Shown: positions 6,204 to 6,308 of the stretch, piece by piece
How positions within the stretch are numbered: position 1 is the stretch's first letter
Layout of the letters: each line of letters begins with the position of its first letter
Made by a program: the position numbers and the translations under genes
Notes under the pieces: generated by a model
Databases searched by the model: none
Told to the model about the DNA's origin: nothing
What the model saw: only the letters and a program-made list of their open reading frames with translations
DNA from: Candidatus Krumholzibacteriia bacterium
GTDB lineage: Bacteria > Krumholzibacteriota > Krumholzibacteriia > LZORAL124-64-63
Direction: 5' to 3'
NCBI GenBank assembly: GCA_030632925.1
Contig: DAOVTU010000197.1
Coordinates: forward strand, 1-6,308
DNA: 6,308 nt

Positions 6204-6308
6204 GTCCGCGGCCGGCGGTCAGCCGAACGGAAGATCCCGATCGATGGCGTCGTGGCGCCCGCCCCCCCGGCCGGCTCAGTGATCCGCGGCACGACTCCGC
6301 CCAACGGC
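6204..6308 (+). pseudogene. In-frame continuation of the anti-sigma-like gene beyond the TAG
   Basis: After TAG 6201-6203 the same frame stays open for 35 codons to the window edge. It reads V-R-G-R-R-S-A-E, then I-D-G-V and finally G-T-T-P-P-N-G. The first parts match the plug-like consensus V-R-G-G-R-S-x-E-x-K and I-D-G-V expected right after G-E-L. This argues that the coding region was once, or still is, continuous. No separate start codon with a ribosome site is seen here. The tract has a run of seven C's and several off-consensus residues, so sequence error near the window end is possible. Confidence 0.5.

Noticed and set aside
6088..6282. A 64-codon plus-strand open frame in another frame near the right end
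   Set aside because: It overlaps the anti-sigma-like gene out of frame, has no ribosome site, and its translation is basic and low-complexity.

Overview
The window looks like chromosomal DNA from a GC-rich Gram-negative bacterium. An outer membrane is implied by a predicted lipid-anchored MltF-type lytic transglycosylase and a beta-barrel-like protein ending in phenylalanine. Three features recall lineages outside the Proteobacteria: a metalloprotease resembling the MXAN_6640 family, an ECF sigma factor paired with a membrane protein carrying a CarboxypepD_reg-like domain, and TonB-plug-like 'GEL-VRG' motifs. Myxobacteria or FCB-group/candidate phyla such as Krumholzibacteriota or Eisenbacteria fit, but this taxonomic guess rests on remembered protein style and was not searched.

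Layout: (1) 1-1060, minus strand: secreted zinc-metalloprotease-like gene that runs off the left edge, with a plausible promoter at 1116-1144. (2) 1061-1286: divergent intergenic region with that promoter and a small stem-loop. (3) 1287-2876, plus: mltF, a periplasmic murein lytic transglycosylase with an extracellular solute-binding-type regulatory domain. (4) 2906-3193, minus: small YbeD/DUF493 protein, convergent with mltF. (5) 3194-3375: divergent intergenic region with an operator-like repeat at 3235-3255. (6) 3376-4626, plus: exported, barrel-like protein of no recognised family. (7) 4627-4854: intergenic region with a weak hairpin and a GGAATT-type direct repeat. (8) 4855-5457, plus: ECF sigma factor. 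(9) 5454-6203, plus: a membrane protein overlapping the sigma gene by ATGA, with a short cytoplasmic anti-sigma-like N-terminus, one membrane span, a periplasmic carboxypeptidase-regulatory-like domain and the start of a TonB-plug-like segment.

The most interesting part is the last pair. The sigma gene and its partner are translationally coupled, and the partner appears to join an anti-sigma tail to a domain usually found at the N-terminus of TonB-dependent receptors. Its frame is cut by a TAG at 6201-6203 inside a conserved-looking motif. The same frame then continues with motif-like residues for 35 codons to the window edge. This may be a real truncation, a nonsense mutation or a sequence error.

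No tRNA, rRNA, CRISPR array, insertion sequence or phage gene was seen. All gaps between genes are shorter than 300 bases.
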